The notes beneath the pieces are model-generated. The model did no database searches, was not told where the DNA came from, and saw only the letters and a list, made by a program, of their open reading frames with translations. Shown one piece after another: positions 26,492 through 35,000 of a stretch of 64,000 nt of DNA. Within the stretch, counting starts at the first letter, position 1; the number at the start of each line of letters is the position of its first letter. This DNA comes from Caloranaerobacter sp050286925 (GTDB lineage Bacteria > Bacillota > Clostridia > Tissierellales > Thermohalobacteraceae), in the NCBI RefSeq assembly GCF_050286925.1, contig NZ_JBFWFX010000011.1, positions 1 to 64,000 of the forward strand. Direction: 5' to 3'. The position numbers and the translations under genes were made by a program.

Positions 26492-27214
26492 TCAAGAATT
26501 TTTTAGTAGAAGTATTTCTTCTTCTGTCAATTCTCTATACTCACCAGGCAATAAAGTCTCGTCCAAATCCAATCTACCCATAGAAACTCTTTTTAAATAC
26601 ACTACTTTTTTATTTACTGCTTTAAACATCTTCTTAACTTGATGAAATTTACCTTCCTTAATAGTAAGATAAACTTTTGATATATTATCTGTATCGATAA
26701 TTTCAAGCTGAGCAGGCATAGTTTTATATTTACCGTCAATTACTACACCTTCAGCAAAAATTTCTTTATCATCTTCAGTAACATGTCCTTCTACTTCTAC
26801 ATAATATTTTTTCTCAACATGTTTTTTAGGAGATAATAAATTATGTGCCAGCTTACCATCATTAGAAATAATTAATAACCCTTCTGTATCTTTATCTAGC
26901 CTTCCTACTGGAAAAGGATTAAATACCCTATACTTTTCATCTATTAAGTCAATCACAGTTCTTGATAATGGATCATCTGTCGAAGAAACTACTCCTTTAG
27001 GTTTATTCATCATCAAATAAATAAATTCTCTATATTCAACAACTGTATCACCTATTTTAATTACATCTTTATACGGATTTAACTTATATGAACTATCCTT
27101 TATTACTTCACCATTCACTTCTACTAAGCCACTTTTTACCATTTTCTTTATATCTTTTCTACTACCATAACCTAAATTAGAAAGTATTTTATCTAATCTA
27201 ATCTTTTTATCCAT
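26492..27214 (-). CDS. RsuA/RluB-family 16S/23S rRNA pseudouridine synthase
   Basis: 240 residues. An N-terminal S4 domain (IRLDKILSNLGYGSRKDIKKMVKSGLVEVNGEVI) is followed by the catalytic domain with LMMNKPKGVVSSTDD, VGRLDKDTEGLLIISNDGKLAH (catalytic Asp) and GKFHQVKKMFKAVNKKVVYLKRVSMGRL. These features place it in the RsuA/RluB/RluE/RluF group. Firmicute members of this length are annotated as YtzG/RsuA-type 16S rRNA enzymes, but the target base cannot be read from sequence. Its start (ATG 27214, AGGAGG upstream) is 15 bases after the stop of the adjacent rRNA methyltransferase gene, so they are probably cotranscribed as an rRNA-modification pair. Confidence 0.9.
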   Translation of the reverse strand: MDKKIRLDKILSNLGYGSRKDIKKMVKSGLVEVNGEVIKDSSYKLNPYKDVIKIGDTVVEYREFIYLMMNKPKGVVSSTDDPLSRTVIDLIDEKYRVFNPFPVGRLDKDTEGLLIISNDGKLAHNLLSPKKHVEKKYYVEVEGHVTEDDKEIFAEGVVIDGKYKTMPAQLEIIDTDNISKVYLTIKEGKFHQVKKMFKAVNKKVVYLKRVSMGRLDLDETLLPGEYRELTEEEILLLKNS

Positions 27215-27229
27215 AACTTCCTCCTGTCA

Positions 27230-28588
27230 TTATCTCATTCTCCATTCGGGTCGATAATAGTTTTTAAGAAAACTGTCAGTCTGTTTACCCCATCCTGCAG
27301 GAAATCCATCAATACATACTAATTTCCATCCTTTTTTACCGCTTAACATCAAGGTTTCACCTTTAAGATATTTAATTGCCTCTATACTCTCGCTTGAAAA
27401 ATCTATTAAATTCCTAAAATATTCTTTTTTAAAAGCTAAAGCTAATGACTGACTAGGTTCAAATCTATTTTTTTTAATTTTCCCTAAATACAAACCTAAA
27501 TTAGTAACTTTAATACCAGTTAAATCAGGTAATTCATCAGGTATACTATATAAATTTTCTCCTATACTATGAAGACTCTCTTTCAATGATATTTTCATAT
27601 TTAAATCCTCAAACTCTAAATAAGCATCATAATTTGAATCTTTTTTACTAAATTCCTTAAGTTCTTCAGTCTGCCCATCTTTTTTTCTAAGTAAAGCTAT
27701 AAAATGACCCTCTCCTTTGATTTTATGAGGCCATGCTCTTAAAGTCCGTTCAATCTCTACTCTACCATCTATCCACTCTGGTCTACCTCTATCTAACACA
27801 TCAATATTTTTTATTTCAACTACCTCGAATTCTGGAAACTCTCTTAAAAACCATTCCATTGTACCCTCGTTCTCTTCTGGAGAAAATGTACAAGTTGAAT
27901 AAACCAACATGCCGCCTGGCTTTAACATTTTAGGAATATGTTTCAATATATCTTTCTGCATTCTTAAACACTGATTTACTGAAAATTTGCTCCAACTCTT
28001 AACAGACTTTGGGTCTTTCCTAAACATACCTTCTCCTGAGCAAGGAGCATCAACTAAAATCTTGTCAAAAAAATACTTAAATTTTTCAGCTAATCTTTCT
28101 GGAGTTTCATTTGTTACTATAGAATTTCTAATTCCGAACATTTCAATATTTTTAGTCAACGCTTTAACTCTTTTAGGATTTATATCATTAGCAACAAGCA
28201 AACCCTTACCATTTAATTTTGCACCTATCTGAGTTGTTTTACCTCCAGGAGCAGCACTTATATCAAGTATCTTATCCCCTGGTTTCGGGTCCAAAACTTC
28301 AACTGGTATCATTGCACTTGGTTCTTGAATATAATACAAACCACAATGATAGTAAGGATGTTTGCCTGGTCTTACTCTATCAAAATCATCTATATAAAAA
28401 CCTTCCCTGCACCAAGGTATCTCCCTTAAATTAAAAGGAGAAATTTTCTTAAAATCTTCTACACTTAATTTTAGTGTATTTACTCTTATACCTTTATATG
28501 ACTCTTCATTATAGCTTTCAATAAAATCATTATATTCATTTCCTAATAAATCTTGCATCTTTATTAAAAATTCTTCTGGTAAATTCAT
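27230..28588 (-). CDS. RsmF-type 16S rRNA m5C methyltransferase (NOL1/NOP2/Sun family)
   Basis: 452 residues from the ATG at 28588 after AGGTGG; the upstream ATG at 28615 lacks a good site. Rossmann methyltransferase with SAM motif LDISAAPGGKTTQIG, then VDAPCSGEGMFRKD and YSTCTFSPEENEG, which hold the two catalytic cysteines of m5C enzymes. An N-terminal EPSAMIPVEVLDP region and a C-terminal RsmF/YebU-like RNA-binding extension (LGLYLGKIKKNRFEPSQSLA) follow. It should add a methyl group at C5 of a 16S rRNA cytidine. It is the first gene of a pair with the RsuA-type enzyme. Confidence 0.88.
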   Translation of the reverse strand: MNLPEEFLIKMQDLLGNEYNDFIESYNEESYKGIRVNTLKLSVEDFKKISPFNLREIPWCREGFYIDDFDRVRPGKHPYYHCGLYYIQEPSAMIPVEVLDPKPGDKILDISAAPGGKTTQIGAKLNGKGLLVANDINPKRVKALTKNIEMFGIRNSIVTNETPERLAEKFKYFFDKILVDAPCSGEGMFRKDPKSVKSWSKFSVNQCLRMQKDILKHIPKMLKPGGMLVYSTCTFSPEENEGTMEWFLREFPEFEVVEIKNIDVLDRGRPEWIDGRVEIERTLRAWPHKIKGEGHFIALLRKKDGQTEELKEFSKKDSNYDAYLEFEDLNMKISLKESLHSIGENLYSIPDELPDLTGIKVTNLGLYLGKIKKNRFEPSQSLALAFKKEYFRNLIDFSSESIEAIKYLKGETLMLSGKKGWKLVCIDGFPAGWGKQTDSFLKNYYRPEWRMR

Positions 28589-28690
28589 AAAACCACCTAC
28601 TTTAACTTTTTCCATTATATTTTATAATTAACTTAACTCTTTTTCAAATAAATTTTTGAAAAATGTGGTTACTATTAAATTTTTTGATAT

Positions 28691-28718
28691 GAATAATTAT
28701 TTAAAGTTTTCATACACT
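28691..28718 (+). promoter_or_regulatory. possible sporulation-sigma promoter of DUF1540 gene
   Basis: GAATAAT (28691-28697), 13 bases, then CATACACT (28711-28718), about 54 bases before the TTG start. The -10 is close to the mother-cell sigma-E type consensus (CATACANT), and DUF1540 proteins fit a sporulation role. Judged by eye from a consensus. Confidence 0.35.
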
Positions 28719-28771
28719 ATTTTTGAAACTATTAAAAAGTTTTATGTATAAAACTTAAAGGAGGATGTCAA

Positions 28772-28948
28772 TTGCGTGCACAAAAAACAGATAATTATAT
28801 TGGTAGAGTAACATGTAGTGTAAATAGTTGTTATTATTATGGAGAAGGAGATCATTGTCTAGCTTCTTCAATTCAAATTCAACCACCTAATGCTAGTAAT
28901 TCTCATGAAACTGACTGTGCAACTTTTATACCTAAAAATAAATTATAA
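28772..28948 (+). CDS. DUF1540-domain small cysteine protein
   Basis: 58 residues, TTG start at 28772 eight bases after GGAGG. The pattern VTCSVNSCYYYGEGDHCLAS-x-IQIQPPN-x6-HETDCATFIP matches the DUF1540 motif, which has four cysteines in C-x4-C-x8-C-x20-C spacing and is found in small putative metal-binding proteins of Clostridia and Bacilli, some induced in sporulation. No signal peptide or membrane span. The stop codon overlaps the first base-pairs of a hairpin repeat. It sits alone on the plus strand between two minus-strand operons. Confidence 0.85.
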   Translation: MRAQKTDNYIGRVTCSVNSCYYYGEGDHCLASSIQIQPPNASNSHETDCATFIPKNKL

Positions 28949-29073
28949 CAAAATCTTCGATTCAAATGAATTAAGGAAGATTTTGTTGAAATCTATACAG
29001 ATTATAACAAAATCTTTAATTTAAATAAAAATAATTTATAAGGAAGATTTTGTTGAAATCCTTGCGGATTATA
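28948..29073 (+). repeat. dispersed hairpin repeat, tandem copies R2 and R3
   Basis: Two tandem units, beginning at 28948 and 29007, of the same hairpin family: ACAAAATCTTCGATTCAAAT or ACAAAATCTTTAATTTAAAT, returning arm GAAGATTTTGTTGAAATC, tail CGGATTATA. A partial third unit, ACAAAAT, starts at 29074. Units are 59 and 67 bases apart. Similar to R1 and to the insertion at 53224. Confidence 0.7.
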
Positions 29074-29074
29074 A

Positions 29075-29098
29075 CAAAATAAGGCGGCCTATGCCGCC
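29075..29098 (-). terminator. terminator after trmB
   Basis: GC-rich hairpin GGCGGC/GCCGCC (29083-29088 with 29093-29098) followed by TTATTTTG on the minus strand, directly past the trmB stop. Confidence 0.8.
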
Positions 29099-29101
29099 AT
29101 A

Positions 29102-29740
29102 TTACTTAATTACAGCCCTAACAAAATATATAGGTTTACCTTGACTAATAAATTTCTCTTCATACTCAGTTTTTACAGTATCTAAATCTCCATCTCTATA
29201 AAGATTTAATGAAATATCTCTTAATTCAAATCCAAATTCACTCATTTCATTTAATGAAAACTCAAATAATTTTTCATTATCAGTTTTAAAATGGATTTCA
29301 CCATTAACTTTTAGTATTTTTCTATATTTGCTTAAAAATTCCCTATAAGTTAATCGTCTTTTAGTATGTCTTTTCTTTGGCCAAGGGTCGCAAAAGTTTA
29401 TATAAATTCTATCAACTTCATTCTCTTCAAATATATTTTCTATTTCATTAACATCAAAAAGTAAAAATTTAATATTATTTAATTCTTTACCTTCTGCCTT
29501 TTTTACAGCCTGAAACAATACATCTGCTATTTTTTCAACTCCAACATATCCAACATTTTCATTCTTCTCAGCTAAAGTCGTTATAAACTGGCCTTTTCCA
29601 GTTCCCAATTCTATATGTAAGATATCTTTACCAAATATCTCTTTCCATTTTCCTTTATATTCAACTGGATTTTTAACTAAATAATTATCTTTCTCTAAAA
29701 GTTTCTCTAATAAACCTTTTTTCCTCCTTAGTCTTCCCAT
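29102..29740 (-). CDS. trmB: tRNA (guanine-N7-)-methyltransferase
   Basis: 212 residues, normal TrmB length. SAM-binding ELGTGKGQFIT, then YVGVEKIADVLFQAV, IYINFCDPWPKKRHTKRRLTY (the conserved DPWPKxRHxKRR motif) and FKTDNEKLFEFSL. It methylates G46 in the variable loop of tRNA. The ATG at 29740 follows GGAGGT. The gene is single, with its own terminator. Confidence 0.94.
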   Translation of the reverse strand: MGRLRRKKGLLEKLLEKDNYLVKNPVEYKGKWKEIFGKDILHIELGTGKGQFITTLAEKNENVGYVGVEKIADVLFQAVKKAEGKELNNIKFLLFDVNEIENIFEENEVDRIYINFCDPWPKKRHTKRRLTYREFLSKYRKILKVNGEIHFKTDNEKLFEFSLNEMSEFGFELRDISLNLYRDGDLDTVKTEYEEKFISQGKPIYFVRAVIK

Positions 29741-29824
29741 AAAAATACCTCCATGTAATTATACAATTATTATACTAATATATATTATTATATATTTCAA
29801 ATAGTTTTTTAAAACAAGTATTTT

Positions 29825-29856
29825 AAAATCAAAAGACTGGATACTAAATCCAGTCT
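29825..29856 (-). terminator. terminator after 29855-30265 gene
   Basis: Nine-pair hairpin AGACTGGAT/ATCCAGTCT around a five-base loop, with TTTTGATTTTAAAA following on the minus strand. The stem overlaps the stop codon. Confidence 0.75.
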
Positions 29857-30265
29857 ATATTACATATTTCTTTATATTTTCAGGTATATCTTTTTCCTCA
29901 ACATTTAAACTTAATATAAAATCTACCTTAAATTTATTAGCCAAGTTTTCTAACCTTTGAATATATTTTTGTAACAATGATAAATCTATATCTGCAATTT
30001 TATATACTGCATCAATATAAATTTTCTCTATATCATAATCTTCTGCTATTAAACCACATAAAAAGCCATGGAACATTTCAATACCCTTAACTTCAAATTC
30101 CATGGCATTAATATACCTTATTTTATGATTAAGATCTAACATATGTTTTACATCTGAATCGATAAACACAATATCCCCCAAAGGCTCCTTCACATCTTCA
30201 TTAGCCATTTTTATTAATCGTTTAGTCTTTCCAGTACCTTTTTTCCCACAGACCAATTTAACCAT
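29855..30265 (-). CDS. small P-loop ATP-binding protein
   Basis: 136 residues from the ATG at 30265 after GGAGGGG. N-terminal Walker A, VCGKKGTGKTKRL, then FIDSDVKHMLDL and a helical C-terminus with QRLENLANKFKVDFILSLNVEE. Length, a single P-loop and no membrane span suggest a soluble nucleotide-binding protein of unknown role, conserved in clostridia. It may originally have been followed or preceded by the radical SAM gene now at 37684-38640: the tail of that gene is present as an orphan copy just upstream (30344-30486). Confidence 0.65.
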   Translation of the reverse strand: MVKLVCGKKGTGKTKRLIKMANEDVKEPLGDIVFIDSDVKHMLDLNHKIRYINAMEFEVKGIEMFHGFLCGLIAEDYDIEKIYIDAVYKIADIDLSLLQKYIQRLENLANKFKVDFILSLNVEEKDIPENIKKYVI

Positions 30266-30343
30266 TTTAATCCCCTCCAATTTAACCTTTTACATATAAT
30301 TTCGTCACAGCAAACTAAAATCCTTCAAATTTTTCAAACTATT

Positions 30344-30486
30344 CTTTAAATTTCTTAAGAGCACTCCCATTTAAATAACTACATTTTTTCCCTTGAAAAG
30401 TTTTTAATTCTATCATTTTATTAATTATTTCCTCTTTTATCTTCCACCAACTTGTATTCCAATTAACAAAAATAGTATTTTCTTCA
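30344..30486. repeat. left copy of 143-bp direct repeat (orphan 3' end of radical SAM gene)
   Basis: 142 of 143 bases are identical to 37689-37831, the 3' end of the TIGR01212-type radical SAM gene. The only difference (T at 30440, C at 37785) changes Val to Ile in that reading. On the minus strand the copy keeps its own in-frame stop (KFKE then TAG). Upstream of it the similarity stops abruptly, so no functional gene remains. The two copies bracket the whole XrtG locus. Confidence 0.95.
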
Positions 30487-30687
30487 AGAATTGTCCAAAC
30501 GCTATTTGTATTAATACTTTTGATATTATTAATTCCTCTAGAATATATCTATTAATACTTTACTTTAAAATAAGTTATATACATTACTACTTAATTCAAT
30601 AAAAAGAATCCTCTTAAAAATCGAAATCTCTACAAGTTTACATTTTTCTATATTTTATTTACATTTTTAATTCTATTAATCCAAAAC

Positions 30688-30717
30688 TTGACAATATCAA
30701 ATTCTGATATTTATAAT
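30688..30717 (+). promoter_or_regulatory. promoter of the XrtG locus with palindrome in the spacer
   Basis: Consensus TTGACA (30688-30693) and TATAAT (30712-30717) with an 18-base spacer. The spacer and edges form an inverted repeat, AATATCA-n5-TGATATT (30693-30711), the position expected of an operator. About 165 bases of leader separate this from the first gene. Confidence 0.7.
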
Positions 30718-30888
30718 TTTATATATAAGATTATATTTTATTTAATTTTATAATGTTATCTGTTTTTAAAATTTCTCTTGAATAAAGAATTTTTTAAAAT
30801 AATTAGGACAAGCTAATATGTCAATATAAATCTTTTATGTATCTTTGTTTTTATGTTTATCAAAAGATAATCCAAATACGAAAGGTTA

Positions 30889-31341
30889 GTGTTTCTATTG
30901 ATAGACTTATTAAAACTAAAGAATATAGGAAAAGTTAATAAACTATACAATGAATTAATAGATATAATTAAATATTTTTCTATTTCTTTTCTAACCCTTA
31001 TAATTGATTTTTTGGTTACTTTAAATATGTTCTATATTCTTAAATTGAATTACATTTTATCAAATATTTTTGGTAATTTTACTGGTTTTCTAATACACTT
31101 TTTTCTTAGTATAAAGTTCGTTTTTAAACTTAAAATTAATTTTTATTCTTTTTTAATTTATTTTCTTACATTTGTTTTAGGTTTAATTTTAGCAAATTTA
31201 ACAATATGGTTCTCATATGAAAAAATGAATTTTACTTTTGAGATTAGTAAATTCTTATCTATAATTGTACCTTTTTTATTTACATATTATTTAAGAAAAT
31301 TTACTTATAGAATTTATTTTATACGAAATCAAAGGGGATAA
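30889..31341 (+). CDS. GtrA-like membrane protein
   Basis: 150 residues with four predicted membrane helices and a short basic end, matching the GtrA-like family (PF04138). The family includes proteins that help move undecaprenyl-linked sugars across the membrane or modify surface polysaccharides. The signature FSISFLTLIIDFLVTLNMF in helix 1 and NIFGNFTGFLIHFFLSIKFVF are typical. I start at GTG (30889); a TTG at 30898 is possible and the ribosome site AAAGG is ambiguous. It is the first gene of the XrtG locus, four bases before the PTPS-related gene. Confidence 0.75.
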   Translation: MFLLIDLLKLKNIGKVNKLYNELIDIIKYFSISFLTLIIDFLVTLNMFYILKLNYILSNIFGNFTGFLIHFFLSIKFVFKLKINFYSFLIYFLTFVLGLILANLTIWFSYEKMNFTFEISKFLSIIVPFLFTYYLRKFTYRIYFIRNQRG

Positions 31342-31345
31342 AAAA

Positions 31346-34312
31346 ATGCTTACAAAAAAATATAAATTCAAGTTCTATTTAAATGCTCGACATATACTTC
31401 AATTTTCTGATTCTAAATCTAAAGAGCATCCTCATACTTGGGAAATAGTAATAACCATATATAGAAATGAAAATATTTTTTTTAAATTTAGTGATATTGA
31501 AAAAGATGTACAATTTTTCCTATCGATATATGAAGGTCAGTTATTAAACGAAATACCTCCTTTTAATATCATTGAACCTACTTTAGAAAATATAGGTGAA
31601 GTTATTTTCGAACAAATTAAAAGAATACTTAAAGCAAAGGGTTGGATTTTAGAGAAACTTGAAATAAGTGAAAATCCAGCAAGAACATATGTTATAGAAT
31701 GTAAAGCTAATATTATGCCAACTAAAAAAAAAAGCATAGTTGAAATAAAAATAAATAGTATTTTAAAGAAAAAAAAACAAAATATGATTTCAATAAGCAA
31801 CATTATAAATTTCTTGTTGGATAAAAGTAAACTATTTACATCTAATATTCTTCATAAAAAAACAATTATTAAAAAACATGAATTTTATTGTAAATTAAAA
31901 GATGCATTAAATAAAAATTTTTTAATTATATCTTCTTTATGCCTTACAATGTTTTCTTTAGTATTGATGTTGTGGATAACAAAAAATGGTTCATTTCCCT
32001 GGGGATCTGATACCTGGGGACATCTATTTAAAGCAAAACTCTTATATAACGAAGTAATAAAAGGTAATTTTTTCCCTCTTTATACTGAACTTTGGTATAA
32101 TGGTATTCAACCTTTTAGATATTGGGCACCTTTTCCTTATTATATACTACTTTTATTTCTATTATTAACTAGAGGTGATGTTTTTTTAACTTATAACCTA
32201 TTTTTAGCATTTATTTTTATTTTGGGTGGTTTTGGATGGTTACTTTGGGGAACAAAAACTGAAAGAAAGTTTCTATCTTTTCTACTTTCTTTATTATGGT
32301 TCTTTCTGCCAGATAATTTAAGAGTCTTATTTTCAGAAGGCAATATTCCTAGAGTTATAACTACAACGATGATTCCCTATCTTTTTTTAAGTGTTTGGGA
32401 TTGCATCGAAAAAGAAAATAAAAAACAAATAATTATAACTGCTACATTATTCTTTTTAATTACACTTAGTCATGCTATGGTAGCTGCAATGTCTGGAATA
32501 ACAATAACTGTTTTTGCTTTTTTATATGGAATTGAAAATAGAAAAATTAAATCATCTTTATTAATAATTATAGCTGCACTTTTAGGTATTGGTGTTGCTA
32601 GTTTTTGGTTATATCCTGCTCTTAATGGTGGGATGATGTCTTTAGACACAGAAGCTGTAAAAAATGTAATGAAAGATTTAACATACCCTATATCGCAATC
32701 TCTTAATCCATTTATCAGATTTAAAAACATAGAAGTTTACTATTTTGGTCTTTCATTAATTATAACGGCTATTTTAGGTTTTATATTTGGTGGCAAAAAA
32801 AGTCGTGCAGGATTCATTACAGTTATTTTAATCTTTTTAGGTACTACAAAAGCTTTACTTAGTGTTGTCCAAAAACTTCCAATGAGTCAACTTTTTTGGA
32901 TGATGAGATTTACTCCATTATCCATGGGAGCTCTGTTTATAGGACTTATCCTATGGCGAAAAATAAAAAAAATATTTCTTTATATTTTAATATTCCTTAT
33001 AATCATAGATAGCTCTATATCTTTCAAAACCCTTTGCTATAATGTAAAATGGCCTATTGAACTACAAAATGCACTTGATAATGCAGTAGAATCTTCACAT
33101 CAAAGAATAGCTGTTTTAGATAGTAGTGAGTTTGGTTCATTCCCAAGCTATTATCTAAGTTATAATGAAAAAAATAAAAAATTAAACCAAACTTTTGGTT
33201 GGGCTTGGCAAGGAGCAAAAACATCTCAAAATATTGTTTGGATAAATACAGCACTAGAAAAAGAATGGTTCAATTTTTTATTCGATAGATGTTTGGAACT
33301 TGGTGCAGATACTCTCATTGTAAAAAAGGATAAGGTTAAAAATATAAAGAATTTTTTAAATATTGCTAATAAAATAGGATATCAGAAAATATCCGAAACT
33401 AAATTAAGTATTACATTAAAATACCCTGTTAATTATAACTTTGGGACTAAAGTCCATTACGAAGGACTAGCTATAGGAAAATACGCAAGCAATATAGCAT
33501 ATATTTTTCCAAATATAAAAATTGGAAATAGTGTATATTTAGATGATTACTCTGAAAATGAATTAATAAAATTTAAAGTAATATATCTTTCTGGTTTTCG
33601 CTATAGAAACAAAGAATTAGCAGAATCTATTGTTCGTAAGCTTTCACAAAAGGGTATAAAGTTTATAATAGATCTAACAGATGCAGACTGCGATATATAT
33701 ACATCTAGACCTAGTTTCTTAGAAGTTTTTGCTCAACCTATTGTATTTAAACAAAAATATCCTTTTTTTATAATAAATGGTGAAAAAATAAAAACAAAGG
33801 ATTTTCCAAATGAATATTCTACGTGGAAAACTATTTATCTTGAAAATCTCGATACGGTTTATGGTTATACCCAATTTGAAAATCATTATATAGATTTTTA
33901 TGGGACTAAATTAAACTCAAATATAGTTTTCATTGGTTTTAATTTGCCTTTTTTTACAATGATAACAAAAGACAATAATTTTATAAAAATCTTTGAGGAA
34001 ATAACGGGATTAGAATCTTTCCAATTACCACGTCGTAAAATAGTAAAAATAAAAAAAATAATTGATAATAATATAATTAGACTAGAATCTCAAGAAAACA
34101 ACGTTGTAACCGATTTAGCAAATATTGATGCTTTTAAAATTATCGAAGGCAACACATACGAATCGCATAACCTTTTAGTAATTAAAAATAAAAATGTAGT
34201 TATAAAAATTATATATCCATATATTAGAACTGGTGCTTTTATAAGCTTTATCAGTTTAATTCTACTCACGTTTCTAATTAGATTTTTGTATTTGAACCGT
34301 CAAAAGTATTGA
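31346..34312 (+). CDS. PTPS-like domain fused to large PTPS-related (PF10131-type) membrane protein
   Basis: 988 residues. Residues 1-120 are a 6-pyruvoyl-tetrahydropterin synthase/QueD-like domain, with zinc-ligand-type His16 (NARHIL) and His28/His30 (EHPHTWEI), then EPTLENIGEVIFEQI and EISENPA. The catalytic Cys that normally precedes the second His motif is absent, so it may bind a ligand without doing PTPS chemistry. From residue 195 come about ten to twelve membrane spans with a conserved outside loop after the first span (PWGSDTWGHLFKAKLLY) typical of GT-C-fold enzymes and of the PTPS-related family. A soluble, sugar-enzyme-like section follows (about 570-960), then a final C-terminal span. 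It lies second in the XrtG locus. Function unknown; a glycan polymerase or transferase role is inference. Confidence 0.7.
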   Translation: MLTKKYKFKFYLNARHILQFSDSKSKEHPHTWEIVITIYRNENIFFKFSDIEKDVQFFLSIYEGQLLNEIPPFNIIEPTLENIGEVIFEQIKRILKAKGWILEKLEISENPARTYVIECKANIMPTKKKSIVEIKINSILKKKKQNMISISNIINFLLDKSKLFTSNILHKKTIIKKHEFYCKLKDALNKNFLIISSLCLTMFSLVLMLWITKNGSFPWGSDTWGHLFKAKLLYNEVIKGNFFPLYTELWYNGIQPFRYWAPFPYYILLLFLLLTRGDVFLTYNLFLAFIFILGGFGWLLWGTKTERKFLSFLLSLLWFFLPDNLRVLFSEGNIPRVITTTMIPYLFLSVWDCIEKENKKQIIITATLFFLITLSHAMVAAMSGITITVFAFLYGIENRKIKSSLLIIIAALLGIGVASFWLYPALNGGMMSLDTEAVKNVMKDLTYPISQSLNPFIRFKNIEVYYFGLSLIITAILGFIFGGKKSRAGFITVILIFLGTTKALLSVVQKLPMSQLFWMMRFTPLSMGALFIGLILWRKIKKIFLYILIFLIIIDSSISFKTLCYNVKWPIELQNALDNAVESSHQRIAVLDSSEFGSFPSYYLSYNEKNKKLNQTFGWAWQGAKTSQNIVWINTALEKEWFNFLFDRCLELGADTLIVKKDKVKNIKNFLNIANKIGYQKISETKLSITLKYPVNYNFGTKVHYEGLAIGKYASNIAYIFPNIKIGNSVYLDDYSENELIKFKVIYLSGFRYRNKELAESIVRKLSQKGIKFIIDLTDADCDIYTSRPSFLEVFAQPIVFKQKYPFFIINGEKIKTKDFPNEYSTWKTIYLENLDTVYGYTQFENHYIDFYGTKLNSNIVFIGFNLPFFTMITKDNNFIKIFEEITGLESFQLPRRKIVKIKKIIDNNIIRLESQENNVVTDLANIDAFKIIEGNTYESHNLLVIKNKNVVIKIIYPYIRTGAFISFISLILLTFLIRFLYLNRQKY

Positions 34313-34379
34313 TATCAATATTTTATTCATTCTCCTTAATATTATTTTCAGACAATTCTTTTTATAGGTGTGATTTGTA

Positions 34380-35000
34380 TTGAAAAGAAAAAAATATATA
34401 TTTATTGGGATTATTTTCCTATCACTCTTTTACAGTAAGTATGCATACTCCGAAACCATTACATTAGATGGATATTTCAATGATTGGAAAGATAAACCCA
34501 TATTAAATGACACTATTAGAGATGAACTTCCTAGATACGATATAGTTAAAATGAAATGGTATGTAGATACTTCAAAAGATAGACTTTACCTTTTTGTAAA
34601 ACGCAAATATAGTAAAAATAAATGGACTTTTCGAATATATTTTTCATCAGATATAGGTATTAGAATACTTAAAGTAAGTTATAATCCAAAAAATAGATTT
34701 GTAAATGTAAAACTATATAATGAAAAAAATTTTTATATTTGGCAAGCAAAAGGTAAATGGGGAGATAGTAAGAAACAAGGTAAAAGACTAGAGTTTTATG
34801 TCCCATTAAAATATTTAGTAGGTTCAACAACTAGTGGTTATGAAGTCAAGTTAAAAATAAAAAGTAGATTTGACAATATACCTAATAAAGGTATGATTGT
34901 TATATCTACAGTTAATACTTACACATCTTTTATCTTATTAATTATAGTCATCTTCATTTTAACTAAAATTACGACTTTTTTTAATAAGGAGAACTTATAA
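34380..35000 (+). CDS. exported CBM9-like protein with C-terminal span, candidate XrtG substrate
   Basis: 206 residues from the TTG at 34380, nine bases after AGGTG. A signal peptide (residues 1-24, ending YAYSE) precedes an extracellular carbohydrate-binding CBM9/DOMON-like domain that opens ITLDGYFNDWKDKP and contains MKWYVDTSKDRLYLFVKRK. The C-terminus is a hydrophobic helix (residues about 180-200, TSFILLIIVIFILTKITTFF) followed by a short basic end. A signal peptide plus C-terminal span and basic end is the layout of exosortase substrates. The gene is directly upstream of xrtG, so I infer it is the processed substrate; the sorting motif itself is not clear. Confidence 0.6.
   Translation: MKRKKYIFIGIIFLSLFYSKYAYSETITLDGYFNDWKDKPILNDTIRDELPRYDIVKMKWYVDTSKDRLYLFVKRKYSKNKWTFRIYFSSDIGIRILKVSYNPKNRFVNVKLYNEKNFYIWQAKGKWGDSKKQGKRLEFYVPLKYLVGSTTSGYEVKLKIKSRFDNIPNKGMIVISTVNTYTSFILLIIVIFILTKITTFFNKENL

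Noticed and set aside
30487..30687. Further gene remnants between the left repeat and the XrtG promoter
   Set aside because: AT-rich with no reading frame of use; weak similarity to the radical SAM gene beyond the 143 bases is too poor to claim.
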